DNA of 64,000 bases from Georgenia muralis. GTDB taxonomy: Bacteria; Actinomycetota; Actinomycetes; Actinomycetales; Actinomycetaceae. Positions within the stretch are counted from its first letter, which is position 1. Each line of letters starts with the position of its first letter. Under the pieces are notes generated by a model. It saw only the letters and a list, made by a program, of their open reading frames with translations, was not told where the DNA came from and did no database searches. Shown here piece after piece: positions 33,950 through 41,459 of this stretch. The stretch spans positions 1,116,001-1,180,000 of the forward strand of contig NZ_RKRA01000001.1 in the NCBI RefSeq assembly GCF_003814705.1, in the 5' to 3' direction. The translations under genes were made by a program, and so were the position numbers.

Positions 33950-35776
33950 TCAGCGCCTGACCAGCTCCTCGCCCTCGGCGCCCGGGCTGGCCGGGCGCCG
34001 CCGACGGGCGAGCCGGCGCCAGAACCAGCCCGAGGGCACCTCGCGGCCGTGGACGACGTACTCGCGGGTGGCCTCGTCCACGGCGATGTTCTCCAGGTCC
34101 TGACGCGCCCCGGCCCGCCCGGCCAGGAGCAGCGAGTCGCCCGGCGCGAGGACGAAGTCGTCGTCCGGCGTGCAGACGTCCCGCGCCCCGCGCACGACCA
34201 TCAGCGCCACCGCGGCGAGCGGGTGGTCGCGGTCGCGCGGGTCCCGGAGGAGGTCGCCCAGGCGCGCCTCACCGCTGCTCAGCCAGGGCAGCAGCGACGG
34301 CGCGGCGGCGAGGTCGAGCTGCCAGATCGTCAGGGCGCGGCGTCCGCCGCGCGCGACCAGCCGGGCGAGGAGCCGCTCGGCCCAGGCGTCTCCGCGCGCG
34401 GGGATCTGCTGGAGGAACCGCAGCAGCACGTCGCTGCCGAGGTGGGCGAGGACCTCGTGCGCGGTGACCTCGGGCGGGACCAGCACGAGGTCGATCGCGG
34501 CGGCGTCGAACAGCGCCTCGTCGGGCCGGCGGTTCTGCCGGGCGACGACGAAGACGCCCGGGTGGGCGCGGCGCGCGGCCGCGACCAGGGCGAGGTTGGC
34601 GACGTCGTCGTCGTTGGCGGCGATGACCCCGGCGGCCGTGGCGACGTCGGCCGCGGCCATCATCTCGGCCTCCGTGCCGTCCACGACCTGGACGTCCAGG
34701 TCCGGGCTCGTCGTCGTCCCCGCGTCGACGACCGTGACCTCCACCCCGCTCGCCCGCAGGTCCGCGGTCACCTCCTGACCGAACCGCCCGTACCCGCAGA
34801 CCACCCACCGTCCCGGCCGCAGCGGTGCCCGGCGCGGCGGCATGGGCTCGCCCGGCAGGGACGTCAGCCACTGGCGCAGCTGGTACGACGCCGGGGCCTG
34901 CACCGCGAGACGGAGGTGGTCCCCGAAGGCGTCGAACGGGTTGATGACCGTCGCACCGAAGGCGCGCATGCGCTCGGCCGAGCGGGCGGTGAAGGCCCGC
35001 GCGACCACCGGGACCCCCGGGCGCAGGATGCTCGCGGCCATCGTCACCGCCAGGTTCGCCTCGTCGTCGTCGGTGAGCGCGAGGACCCCCACGCACCGGG
35101 TGTGGCCGAGCCCGGCCGCGAGGAGGTTCCCGGGGTCGGCCGGGTCGGCCGCCAGCCCCGGGACGTCGGAGTGGTACGCGTCGCGGTCGAGGTCGGCGAT
35201 GCGCTCGCTCGAGGTGTCCAGGACGACGAAGCGCCTGCCGAGGACGTCGAGGGAGTCGCCGAGGAGCTGGCCGGTCTGGCCGTGCCCGGCCACGAGGAGG
35301 AACGGCTCGCCCATCCGCCGGACCTTGCGCACGAACCGCTGGGTGGTCAGCGCGTGGCGGAAGTCGCGGTCCTGGAGCAGGCCGAACAGGGTGCCGAGCG
35401 CGTACGCCCAGCCGACGACGGACAGGTAGATCACGACCGTCACCCAGGCCCGCTGCGCCTCGGTGAACGGGTGCGGGATCTCGCCGAAGCCGATCGTCGT
35501 GGCGGTGTAGCTCATGACGTAGAACGCGTCGAGCAGGCCCATCCGGTACGGGTCGCCGTCGTCGTCGAGGCCCGGGATGACCATGAGCCCGAGGACGCTC
35601 ACCGCGAAGATCGTGATGAGCACGATGAGCGGGGCCCGCATGCGGCGCAGGACGAGGAAGACCGTCGCGCTGGCCTGCGCGGCGGTGGGCATCTGCTGCT
35701 CCTGCGGCACCGGCCCGGCCGGGACGATCTCCCGGCCGAAGAGGCGGTACCAGAACAGCAGGAGCGGGTTGCCCAC
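33950..35776 (-). CDS. potassium channel protein with two RCK/TrkA-N domains
   Basis: A 608-residue protein. Two membrane helices (near 47-70 and 107-135) flank a pore loop with the filter TTIGFGE, a GFG variant of the K+ filter GYG. Two NAD-binding Rossmann domains follow: VAGHGQTGQLLGDSLDVLGR near 162 and VVCGYGRFGQEVTADL near 318. A C-terminal segment ending with FVLAPGDSLLLAGR near 560 is TrkA-C-like. This is a ligand-gated K+ channel of the two-helix kind, acting in K+ or osmotic balance. The GTG at 35776 follows a small membrane-protein gene by nine bases, so they form an operon. Confidence 0.9.
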   Translation of the reverse strand: MGNPLLLFWYRLFGREIVPAGPVPQEQQMPTAAQASATVFLVLRRMRAPLIVLITIFAVSVLGLMVIPGLDDDGDPYRMGLLDAFYVMSYTATTIGFGEIPHPFTEAQRAWVTVVIYLSVVGWAYALGTLFGLLQDRDFRHALTTQRFVRKVRRMGEPFLLVAGHGQTGQLLGDSLDVLGRRFVVLDTSSERIADLDRDAYHSDVPGLAADPADPGNLLAAGLGHTRCVGVLALTDDDEANLAVTMAASILRPGVPVVARAFTARSAERMRAFGATVINPFDAFGDHLRLAVQAPASYQLRQWLTSLPGEPMPPRRAPLRPGRWVVCGYGRFGQEVTADLRASGVEVTVVDAGTTTSPDLDVQVVDGTEAEMMAAADVATAAGVIAANDDDVANLALVAAARRAHPGVFVVARQNRRPDEALFDAAAIDLVLVPPEVTAHEVLAHLGSDVLLRFLQQIPARGDAWAERLLARLVARGGRRALTIWQLDLAAAPSLLPWLSSGEARLGDLLRDPRDRDHPLAAVALMVVRGARDVCTPDDDFVLAPGDSLLLAGRAGARQDLENIAVDEATREYVVHGREVPSGWFWRRLARRRRPASPGAEGEELVRR

Positions 35777-35785
35777 GGCGGTGCC

Positions 35786-36172
35786 TTAGCGGCGGTGGAA
35801 CGAGACGGTCTCGACGAGGAGCAGCGTGATGGAGACGAGGTTCGCCAGCAGCGCACCCCCCGAGAGGGAGACGACCGAGGAGATGGCCTCGACGCTCAGC
35901 GGGCCGTCGGTCACCGAGGAGGCGTAGGCCCACACGGCGGCCGCCGCGATGAGCTGGAGGTCGGCCACGAGGCTGGTGGCGAGGTGGACGGCACCGATCT
36001 GCGTGCGGTCACCGAACTTCAGCACCGTGGCGACGAGGTTGACCACCACCGCCGCGAAGAGCTCGTAGACGTTGTGGAGCGCCGGGTCGTCGATGGGGCC
36101 GATGAAGAACCCGAAGTTCAGCGTGGCCGCGAGGACGACGAAGAACCCGAAGATGACCTTCTCGAGGTTCAT
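35786..36172 (-). CDS. small membrane protein linked to the K+ channel (DUF6394-like)
   Basis: A 128-residue protein with three to four hydrophobic segments. It starts MNLEKVIFGFFVVLAATLNF, then DPALHNVYELFAAVVVNL, KFGDRTQIGAVHLATSLVAD, and a last helix LLANLVSITLLLVETVSF. The pattern resembles the DUF6394 family, which I recall from beside K+ channel genes, but the name is not certain. It lies just upstream of the channel on the same strand, so an accessory or regulatory role in ion transport is plausible and unproven. Confidence 0.75.
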   Translation of the reverse strand: MNLEKVIFGFFVVLAATLNFGFFIGPIDDPALHNVYELFAAVVVNLVATVLKFGDRTQIGAVHLATSLVADLQLIAAAAVWAYASSVTDGPLSVEAISSVVSLSGGALLANLVSITLLLVETVSFHRR

Positions 36173-36262
36173 CGGCCGCTCCGTCCGTCAGCGACGCCGT
36201 CGTGGGACAGCGTAGCGACGCCGGTGCTGGCGGCACCGGGGAACGGGAGTGCGCCCGTCGGG

Positions 36263-36709
36263 TCAGACGGCGTCGGTGGCGACGTCGTCCTCGGGGACGT
36301 CGTGGGCGGGGACCTCGTCGGCCGGGACGTCGTCGGCGGACAAGGTGCCGTCACCGGCCTCCGGCCCGCCCGGGAAGCCCGGGTCGTGGTCGAGGACCTC
36401 GACGACGTCGCCCATGGCGGTGACCTCGAGCAGGAAGACGACGACGTCGGGCGGCTGGATGAGCCGGGGCCGCGCGGACGAGCGGTAGGCGAGCCGGCTG
36501 AACGCGGCGAGCGCCGAGGAGTCCATGAAGGTGAGGTTGCGCATGTCGACGTCGACCGGCAGGTCCAGCGCGAGGACCGAGCGCACCGCCTCGCGCAGCT
36601 CGCGGTTGTGACTGATGTCGAGCTCGCCGGCCAGCACCAGCCTCGTCCGGGTGGGGGACGTGAGCACCGCTACGGATCCTCGGTCACCGACCGGCAGGGT
36701 TTCGGGCAT
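36263..36709 (-). CDS. STAS-domain anti-sigma factor antagonist-like protein
   Basis: A 148-residue protein. The STAS fold covers residues 10-110: RLVLAGELDISHNRELREAV, then DVDMRNLTFMDSSALAAF, where the DSSAL Ser is the position phosphorylated by anti-sigma kinases in this family. A 40-residue acidic tail with a repeated DVPADEVPAHDVPEDDV pattern follows. The partner kinase is not encoded nearby. The ATG at 36709 has AGAGGTG before it; an ATG at 36754 has none. A good promoter lies at 36757-36785. Confidence 0.82.
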   Translation of the reverse strand: MPETLPVGDRGSVAVLTSPTRTRLVLAGELDISHNRELREAVRSVLALDLPVDVDMRNLTFMDSSALAAFSRLAYRSSARPRLIQPPDVVVFLLEVTAMGDVVEVLDHDPGFPGGPEAGDGTLSADDVPADEVPAHDVPEDDVATDAV

Positions 36710-36756
36710 GGTCACCTCTCGCGGGGTCCCCGGCCCGTCCGGACCGGAGGTCATCA

Positions 36757-36785
36757 GTCATACACCGTAAACCCGGACCTGACCA
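36757..36785 (-). promoter_or_regulatory. sigma-A-like promoter of the STAS gene
   Basis: On the minus strand TGGTCA (36785-36780), a 17-base spacer, then TATGAC (36762-36757). Both hexamers are close to the housekeeping consensus and better than most in this window. The start point would fall near 36750, giving a leader of about 40 bases to the ATG at 36709. Confidence 0.6.
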
Positions 36786-36802
36786 GCGTCGAACCGGACA
36801 GG

Positions 36803-37510
36803 TCACCAGCCGGAGAGCAGCCGCACCGGGGCCAGCGCCCACCAGCTCGCCCCGGCGAGGACGACGACGAAGCTCAGCACCCACAGCGCGGCCGGGACGC
36901 GGGTGAGCCGGGCGAGGACGGCGGGGTCGGAGCCGCGGCCGGCGTGGAGGACGGCACCGACGTGCCGCCAGGCCCCCAGCAGGAGGAACAGGCCCAGGCC
37001 CGCGAGCGCCTGGGCCCGCAGGAGCGGGTCGCCCCACCACCACAGCGACGCGGTCGCGAGCACCAGCGCCACCACGACGACGGAGGTGTAGAGCGACCGG
37101 ACCCGCACGAGCGCGGCGAGCAGCACCGCCGTCGTCGCCGCGAGGACCGGTCCGGCCCAGCCGGCCGTGGCGAGGTGGAGGGCGACGGCGCCCACCACGG
37201 CGGGCGCCGGGTACCCGGCCCACGTCGACAGGACGAGGCCGCCGCCGCGGGCCCGCCCGACCGTCACCGCGTGCCCGGACATGTCCGCGCGCAGCACCAG
37301 GCCGGTGAACCGCCGGCCGACGGCGACGCCGACCAGGCCGTGCCCGAGCTCGTGGACCACCGTGACGAGCACGCGGGAGGCTCGCCACAGCGGCGGCACG
37401 ACGAGGGCGGCGACGCCGACCGCGAGCACGACCAGCCCGCTCGTCGCCCCGTCCGGGACGGGTGCGACCGGCTGGAGCCTCGCCCACGCCTGCTCCCACC
37501 ACGACTCCAC
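36803..37510 (-). CDS. M50-family membrane metallopeptidase-like protein
   Basis: A 235-residue polytopic protein with the zinc motif HELGH near residues 54-58 inside a hydrophobic context (VVHELGHGLVGVAVG), then six or so further helices. The actinobacterial M50-like proteins with this layout (PF13398-type) lack the second LDG motif in a recognisable form, and none is clear here. The substrate is unknown. The GTG at 37510 is preceded by GGGGAGGA. It lies 94 bases upstream of the STAS gene on the same strand but the latter has its own promoter. Confidence 0.8.
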   Translation of the reverse strand: MESWWEQAWARLQPVAPVPDGATSGLVVLAVGVAALVVPPLWRASRVLVTVVHELGHGLVGVAVGRRFTGLVLRADMSGHAVTVGRARGGGLVLSTWAGYPAPAVVGAVALHLATAGWAGPVLAATTAVLLAALVRVRSLYTSVVVVALVLATASLWWWGDPLLRAQALAGLGLFLLLGAWRHVGAVLHAGRGSDPAVLARLTRVPAALWVLSFVVVLAGASWWALAPVRLLSGW

Positions 37511-37632
37511 CGGCCCATCCTCCCCTGCACCGGCCCATCCCCCGCACCGGCCCGGGCGCCACCGCCCCGGACGGGAGGGGCGCCGGCGGCTCCCGGGAGG
37601 CGGAGCCGCCTCCGCCGCGATACACACAGGGG

Positions 37633-38595
37633 GTGACGACCTACGGATTCCACGCCTCCCACGAGCAGATCTCCCCCAGCCGGCTCCTCGCGGACGTCCG
37701 CACCGCCGAGCAGGCCGGGTTCGACATGGCGATGTCCTCGGACCACTTCTCCCCGTGGAGCGAGCGCCAGGGCCACTCGGGCTTCACGCTGTCCTGGCTG
37801 GGCGCCGCCCTGGCGACCACGTCGCTGCGGATCGGCTCGGTCAACGCCCCCGGACAGCGCTACCACCCGGCGATCGTCGCGCAGGCCACGGCGACCCTGG
37901 GGGAGATGTTCCCCGGGCGCTACTGGGTGGCGCTGGGCTCGGGGCAGGCGATGAACGAGCACGTCACCGGCGACCCCTGGCCCACGAAGGACGTTCGCCA
38001 GCGTCGCCTCGAGGAGTGCGTCGACGTCATCCGGCGTCTGCACGCCGGTCACGAGGTCACCCACGACGGGCTCGTCACGGTCGACCGGGCCCGGCTCTAC
38101 GACCTCCCCACGACCCCGGTCCCCCTGCTCGCGACCGCGATCACGCCGCCGACGGCCGCCCGGGCGGCGACCTGGGCGGACGGGATGATCACCATCAACC
38201 AGCCCCACGACAAGCTCCGCGCCGTCGTGGACGCCTACCGCGACGGGGGCGGCAAGGGTCCCCTCGCGCTGCAGGTCCACCTCTCCTGGGCCCCGGACGA
38301 GGCGGAGGCGGAGGCGATCGCCCACGACCAGTGGCGCTCGAACGTCTTCGACGCACCGCTGAGCCTGGACCTGCCCACCGCCGAGCACTTCGACGTCGCC
38401 AGCCGCGACGTCACGGTGGACACCGTCCGCGGGGCGGTGCGGATCTCGGCGGACCCCGCCCAGCACGTGGGGTGGATCCACGAGTACACCGAGCTCGGCT
38501 TCGACCAGATCTACCTGCACTTCGTGGGCCAGGACCAGGCGCGCTGGCTGGACGTCGCCGGGTCGACGGTGCTGCCCGCCCTCAAGGAGGCCTGA
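37633..38595 (+). CDS. luciferase-like flavin oxidoreductase (TIGR03885 type)
   Basis: A 320-residue TIM-barrel protein of the bacterial luciferase-like family: GFHASHEQISPSRLLADVRT at the start, EQAGFDMAMSSDHFSPWSER near 22-41, and LGEMFPGRYWVALGSGQAMNE near 91-111. It resembles the non-F420 subfamily TIGR03885, which I recall next to alpha-amylase-family genes, exactly as here. The GTG at 37633 gives the conserved N-terminus. It is followed three bases later by the GH13 gene, so the two form an operon. The substrate is unknown. Confidence 0.85.
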   Translation: MTTYGFHASHEQISPSRLLADVRTAEQAGFDMAMSSDHFSPWSERQGHSGFTLSWLGAALATTSLRIGSVNAPGQRYHPAIVAQATATLGEMFPGRYWVALGSGQAMNEHVTGDPWPTKDVRQRRLEECVDVIRRLHAGHEVTHDGLVTVDRARLYDLPTTPVPLLATAITPPTAARAATWADGMITINQPHDKLRAVVDAYRDGGGKGPLALQVHLSWAPDEAEAEAIAHDQWRSNVFDAPLSLDLPTAEHFDVASRDVTVDTVRGAVRISADPAQHVGWIHEYTELGFDQIYLHFVGQDQARWLDVAGSTVLPALKEA

Positions 38596-38598
38596 GAC

Positions 38599-40281
38599 AT
38601 GCGCATCACCGACACCTCCGACCTCTGGTACAAGAACGCGGTCATCTACTGCCTCGACGTGGAGACGTTCTTCGACTCCGACGGCGACGGCGTGGGCGAC
38701 TTCGAGGGGCTCGCGCAGCGCGTGGACTACCTCGCCGAGATCGGCGTGACCTGCCTGTGGCTCATGCCCTTCTACCCCTCCCCCAACCTCGACGACGGTT
38801 ACGACGTCGCCGACTTCTTCGGGGTGGAGACCCGCTTCGGCGACCACGGCGACCTCGTCGAGCTCATCCGTACCGCGAAGGACCGCGGGATGCGGGTGAT
38901 CGCCGACCTGCTCGTCAACCACACCTCCGACCAGCACCCGTGGTTCGTCGAGTCCCGCAAGAGCAAGGACAACCCCTACCGGGACTTCTACGTCTGGCGC
39001 TCCGACCCGCCGCCGGACACCAGCGCCGAGGTCGTCTTCCCCGACGAGGAGGACTCGATCTGGGAGAAGGACGAGGCGACCGGCGAGTGGTACCTCCACC
39101 ACTTCTACAAGCACCAGCCCGACCTCAACATCGCCAACCCGCTCGTCCAGGACGCCATCGCCAAGGTCATGGGCTTCTGGCTCGAGCTGGGCCTGGACGG
39201 CTTCCGGGTCGACGCCGTGCCCTTCTTCCTCAACGACCTGGGCATGTCCGAGCGGGACAAGCAGGACTTCTCCGAGCCTCACGAGTACCTCCGGGCCCTG
39301 CGCCAGTTCCTCCAGCGCCGCAGCGGCGACGGCATCCTCCTGGGCGAGGTCAACGTGCCGTTCAAGGACCAGGTCGAGTTCTTCGGTGGCAAGGACGGCG
39401 ACGAGCTGACGATGATGTTCGACTTCGTCGGCATGCAGGCCATCTACCTCTCCCTCGCCCGCCACGACGCCCGCCCCCTGGCCGAGGCTCTCAAGGACCG
39501 TCCGGTGGGGACGATCTCCCCCGACTCCCAGTACGCCAACTTCCTGCGCAACCACGACGAGCTGACCCTGGACAAGCTCAACGAGACCGAGCGCCAGGAG
39601 GTCTTCGCGGCGTTCGGTCCCGAGCCGGAGATGCAGCTCTACGGCCGGGGCCTCAAGCGGCGGGTGCCGCCGATGCTGGGCGGGGACCCGCGCCGGATCA
39701 AGATGGCCTACTCCCTCCTCTTCGCCCTGCCCGGCACCCCGGTGCTCTTCTACGGCGAGGAGATCGGGATGGGCGAGAACCTCGACCGGCCCGGCCGCCT
39801 CGCGGTGCGCACGCCGATGCAGTGGGCCAACGACCCCACCGGCGGGTTCTCGACGGCGGACCCGGCCGACCTCATCGCCCCGGTGGTGAGCGGCTCGTAC
39901 GGACCCGAGCACGTCAACGTCGCCGACGCCCGGCGCGACCCGGAGTCCCTCCTCACCCACGTCTCCGCCATGGCGCGGCGCTACCGCGAGTGCCCCGAGC
40001 TCGGCTGGGGCACCTACGAGGTCCTCGACCAGCCCCACACGTCGGTGCTCGCCCACCGCACGTCGTGGGACACCGCGTCCATGGTCCTGCTGCACAACTT
40101 CGGGCCCGACGCCCTCACGGTGCCGCTCACGCTGGAGGAGGAGCCCGGCACCGAGCTCGTCGACCTGCTGCAGGAGGGCGTGTGCACCGTCGGCGAGGAC
40201 GGCGGTCTCGAGCTGGCGCTGGACGGGTACGGCTACCGGTGGCTGCGCGTGCAGCACCCCGGCGAGCGGCGCCTGGTCTAG
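38599..40281 (+). CDS. GH13 alpha-amylase family protein (trehalose synthase-like)
   Basis: A 560-residue TIM-barrel glucanotransferase. The N-terminus (LWYKNAVIYCLDVETFFDSDGDGVGD) and the catalytic triad, Asp205 (GFRVDAV), Glu250 (LLGEVN) and Asp320 (RNHDEL), are in place. The layout resembles trehalose synthases (maltose to trehalose) but the protein lacks a maltokinase domain, and I cannot exclude another alpha-glucosidase or sucrose phosphorylase-like activity. It follows the luciferase-like gene by three bases. A hairpin at 40339-40364 may end the transcript. Confidence 0.88.
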   Translation: MRITDTSDLWYKNAVIYCLDVETFFDSDGDGVGDFEGLAQRVDYLAEIGVTCLWLMPFYPSPNLDDGYDVADFFGVETRFGDHGDLVELIRTAKDRGMRVIADLLVNHTSDQHPWFVESRKSKDNPYRDFYVWRSDPPPDTSAEVVFPDEEDSIWEKDEATGEWYLHHFYKHQPDLNIANPLVQDAIAKVMGFWLELGLDGFRVDAVPFFLNDLGMSERDKQDFSEPHEYLRALRQFLQRRSGDGILLGEVNVPFKDQVEFFGGKDGDELTMMFDFVGMQAIYLSLARHDARPLAEALKDRPVGTISPDSQYANFLRNHDELTLDKLNETERQEVFAAFGPEPEMQLYGRGLKRRVPPMLGGDPRRIKMAYSLLFALPGTPVLFYGEEIGMGENLDRPGRLAVRTPMQWANDPTGGFSTADPADLIAPVVSGSYGPEHVNVADARRDPESLLTHVSAMARRYRECPELGWGTYEVLDQPHTSVLAHRTSWDTASMVLLHNFGPDALTVPLTLEEEPGTELVDLLQEGVCTVGEDGGLELALDGYGYRWLRVQHPGERRLV

Positions 40282-40338
40282 GTTCGCCGGCCCGCCGTCC
40301 CCGCCTGCCTGCACGCCCCCCGTCGCCCACCTAGGGGT

Positions 40339-40364
40339 GATCCCCCACCCCGGGTGGAGGGATC
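40339..40364 (+). terminator. candidate terminator after the GH13 gene
   Basis: GATCCC (40339-40344) and CCACC (40345-40349) pair with GGTGG (40353-40357) and GGGATC (40359-40364), an 11-bp stem with one bulged A and a three-base loop. It lies 58 bases after the GH13 stop. The following 128 bases up to the next start hold no clear promoter. Confidence 0.5.
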
Positions 40365-40492
40365 TCATCCTCGCGGGCGATGCGGGCACCGCGCGCACCC
40401 CACCATGCTGGGTCCGAGCCGCTGCAAGAGACGGCCGGCACGGCACACATGGGGGGTACGCGCGGTCGCCGCGCGGGAAGGGGACGGGGCAG

Positions 40493-41212
40493 ATGCACAC
40501 CGTCGTCGCACAGAGCCTCCCGGTCCGTCTGCGGATGCGGCTCGGACTGCCGGTGCTCGGCGCCCTCGTCGGCACCGCGCTCGCCCTCATGACCGAGTGG
40601 TTCGCCCAGGTCACGCCCCTCTACGACGGGGTCCTCGGACGCGGCGGCTACGCCGGCGAGCCCACCGGCCTCCTCGTCGGTGCCGGGCTGGGTCTCCTCC
40701 TCGGCCTCGTCGCCGCGATCACCCTCCTCGGCGAGTGCCTGCGCGCCACCGTGGGACCCCGGGCCATCACCCTCACCTGGGCCGATGCGCGCGTGAGCGT
40801 GCCGCGCCGCCTCGTCACGGGCGTCGTGGCCGACGGCGACCTCGTCCTCCTCGGGCCCGGCGGGGTCGAGCTCGCCCGGGTGCGGTGCCGCCTCGACCGG
40901 GACCGCCTCCGGGCGGCTCTCGCCCAGCACGGGTACCCGGCGCCGCTGGCAGCCGACCCCCACGCCGCCTCGTTCTCCCCGTGGGTGAGCACAGACCCGG
41001 TCCTGGACTCCCCGGCGCACCGGCTGCTGTGGGCGCGCTCGCGGGCGCTCGGCGCAGGCTCTCTCGGCGACGCCGAGCTGCTCCGCCGCCAGCTCGCCGC
41101 CCGCGGGGTGATGGTCCGCGACGTCCGGCTCCCTCGCCGGCGCGGCCTGCACCAGCAGTGGCGGCCCGTCACCGCGCTGCTCCCGGCGACCGCGACCGCC
41201 CGGGCCGCCTGA
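40493..41212 (+). CDS. membrane protein, YqeB-like
   Basis: A 239-residue protein with two N-terminal helices (VLGALVGTALALMTEWFAQV near 21-40 and TGLLVGAGLGLLLGLVAAIT near 58-77), then a soluble beta-rich part and a C-terminal PVLDSPAHRLLWARSRAL and RRQLAARGVMVRDVRLPRRR. The layout resembles the YqeB family of unknown function. The ATG at 40493 is preceded by GGGACGGGGC. It is followed by a minisatellite and a promoter region for the ATP-grasp gene. The family call is tentative. Confidence 0.7.
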   Translation: MHTVVAQSLPVRLRMRLGLPVLGALVGTALALMTEWFAQVTPLYDGVLGRGGYAGEPTGLLVGAGLGLLLGLVAAITLLGECLRATVGPRAITLTWADARVSVPRRLVTGVVADGDLVLLGPGGVELARVRCRLDRDRLRAALAQHGYPAPLAADPHAASFSPWVSTDPVLDSPAHRLLWARSRALGAGSLGDAELLRRQLAARGVMVRDVRLPRRRGLHQQWRPVTALLPATATARAA

Positions 41213-41217
41213 CCGCA

Positions 41218-41280
41218 CCGGCCAGCCGCCCCACCGCGCCGGCCCACCGCTCCACCGCCCCGGCCCACCGCTCCACCGCG
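41218..41280 (+). repeat. 21-bp tandem repeat, three copies
   Basis: Units at 41218, 41239 and 41260 of the form CCGGCCCACCGCTCCACCGC plus C or G. The first copy is diverged; the other two differ by one base. The repeat lies just after the YqeB-like gene, in non-coding sequence. Confidence 0.85.
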
Positions 41281-41368
41281 CCGGGCCCGCCGCCCACCGG
41301 CCTCCACCACGTTGACGGGCCCCCGAGACACGGCGGTCCCAGGAGGGTGCATCCCGGGCAAATCATCA

Positions 41369-41405
41369 GTAAAGTCTGCGCCGAACGGCCGGCGCACCGC
41401 TTTAC
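41369..41405 (+). promoter_or_regulatory. two-part inverted repeat upstream of the ATP-grasp gene
   Basis: GTAAAG (41369-41374) and CTTTAC (41400-41405) enclose TGCGCCG (41377-41383) and CGGCGCA (41390-41396), forming a nearly continuous stem with a six-base loop. The base composition around it is AT-rich for this genome, and it ends 54 bases before the GTG start. It could be an operator or a leader stem. Confidence 0.5.
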
Positions 41406-41459
41406 CTTGCCTTGCAGAGCGCACGCCGGGCCCGCGGCCACGGACCTGGAGGAACCTTG

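Noticed and set aside
34049-37636. Long plus-strand open frame (1195 codons) opposite the channel, STAS and M50 genes
   Set aside because: It contains no motif and runs through several intergenic gaps of the real minus-strand genes.
37264-40614. Very long minus-strand open frame (1116 codons) opposite the luciferase-like and GH13 genes
   Set aside because: It has no recognisable domain and its composition is that of a shadow frame in GC-rich DNA; the plus-strand genes show clear catalytic motifs over the same bases.
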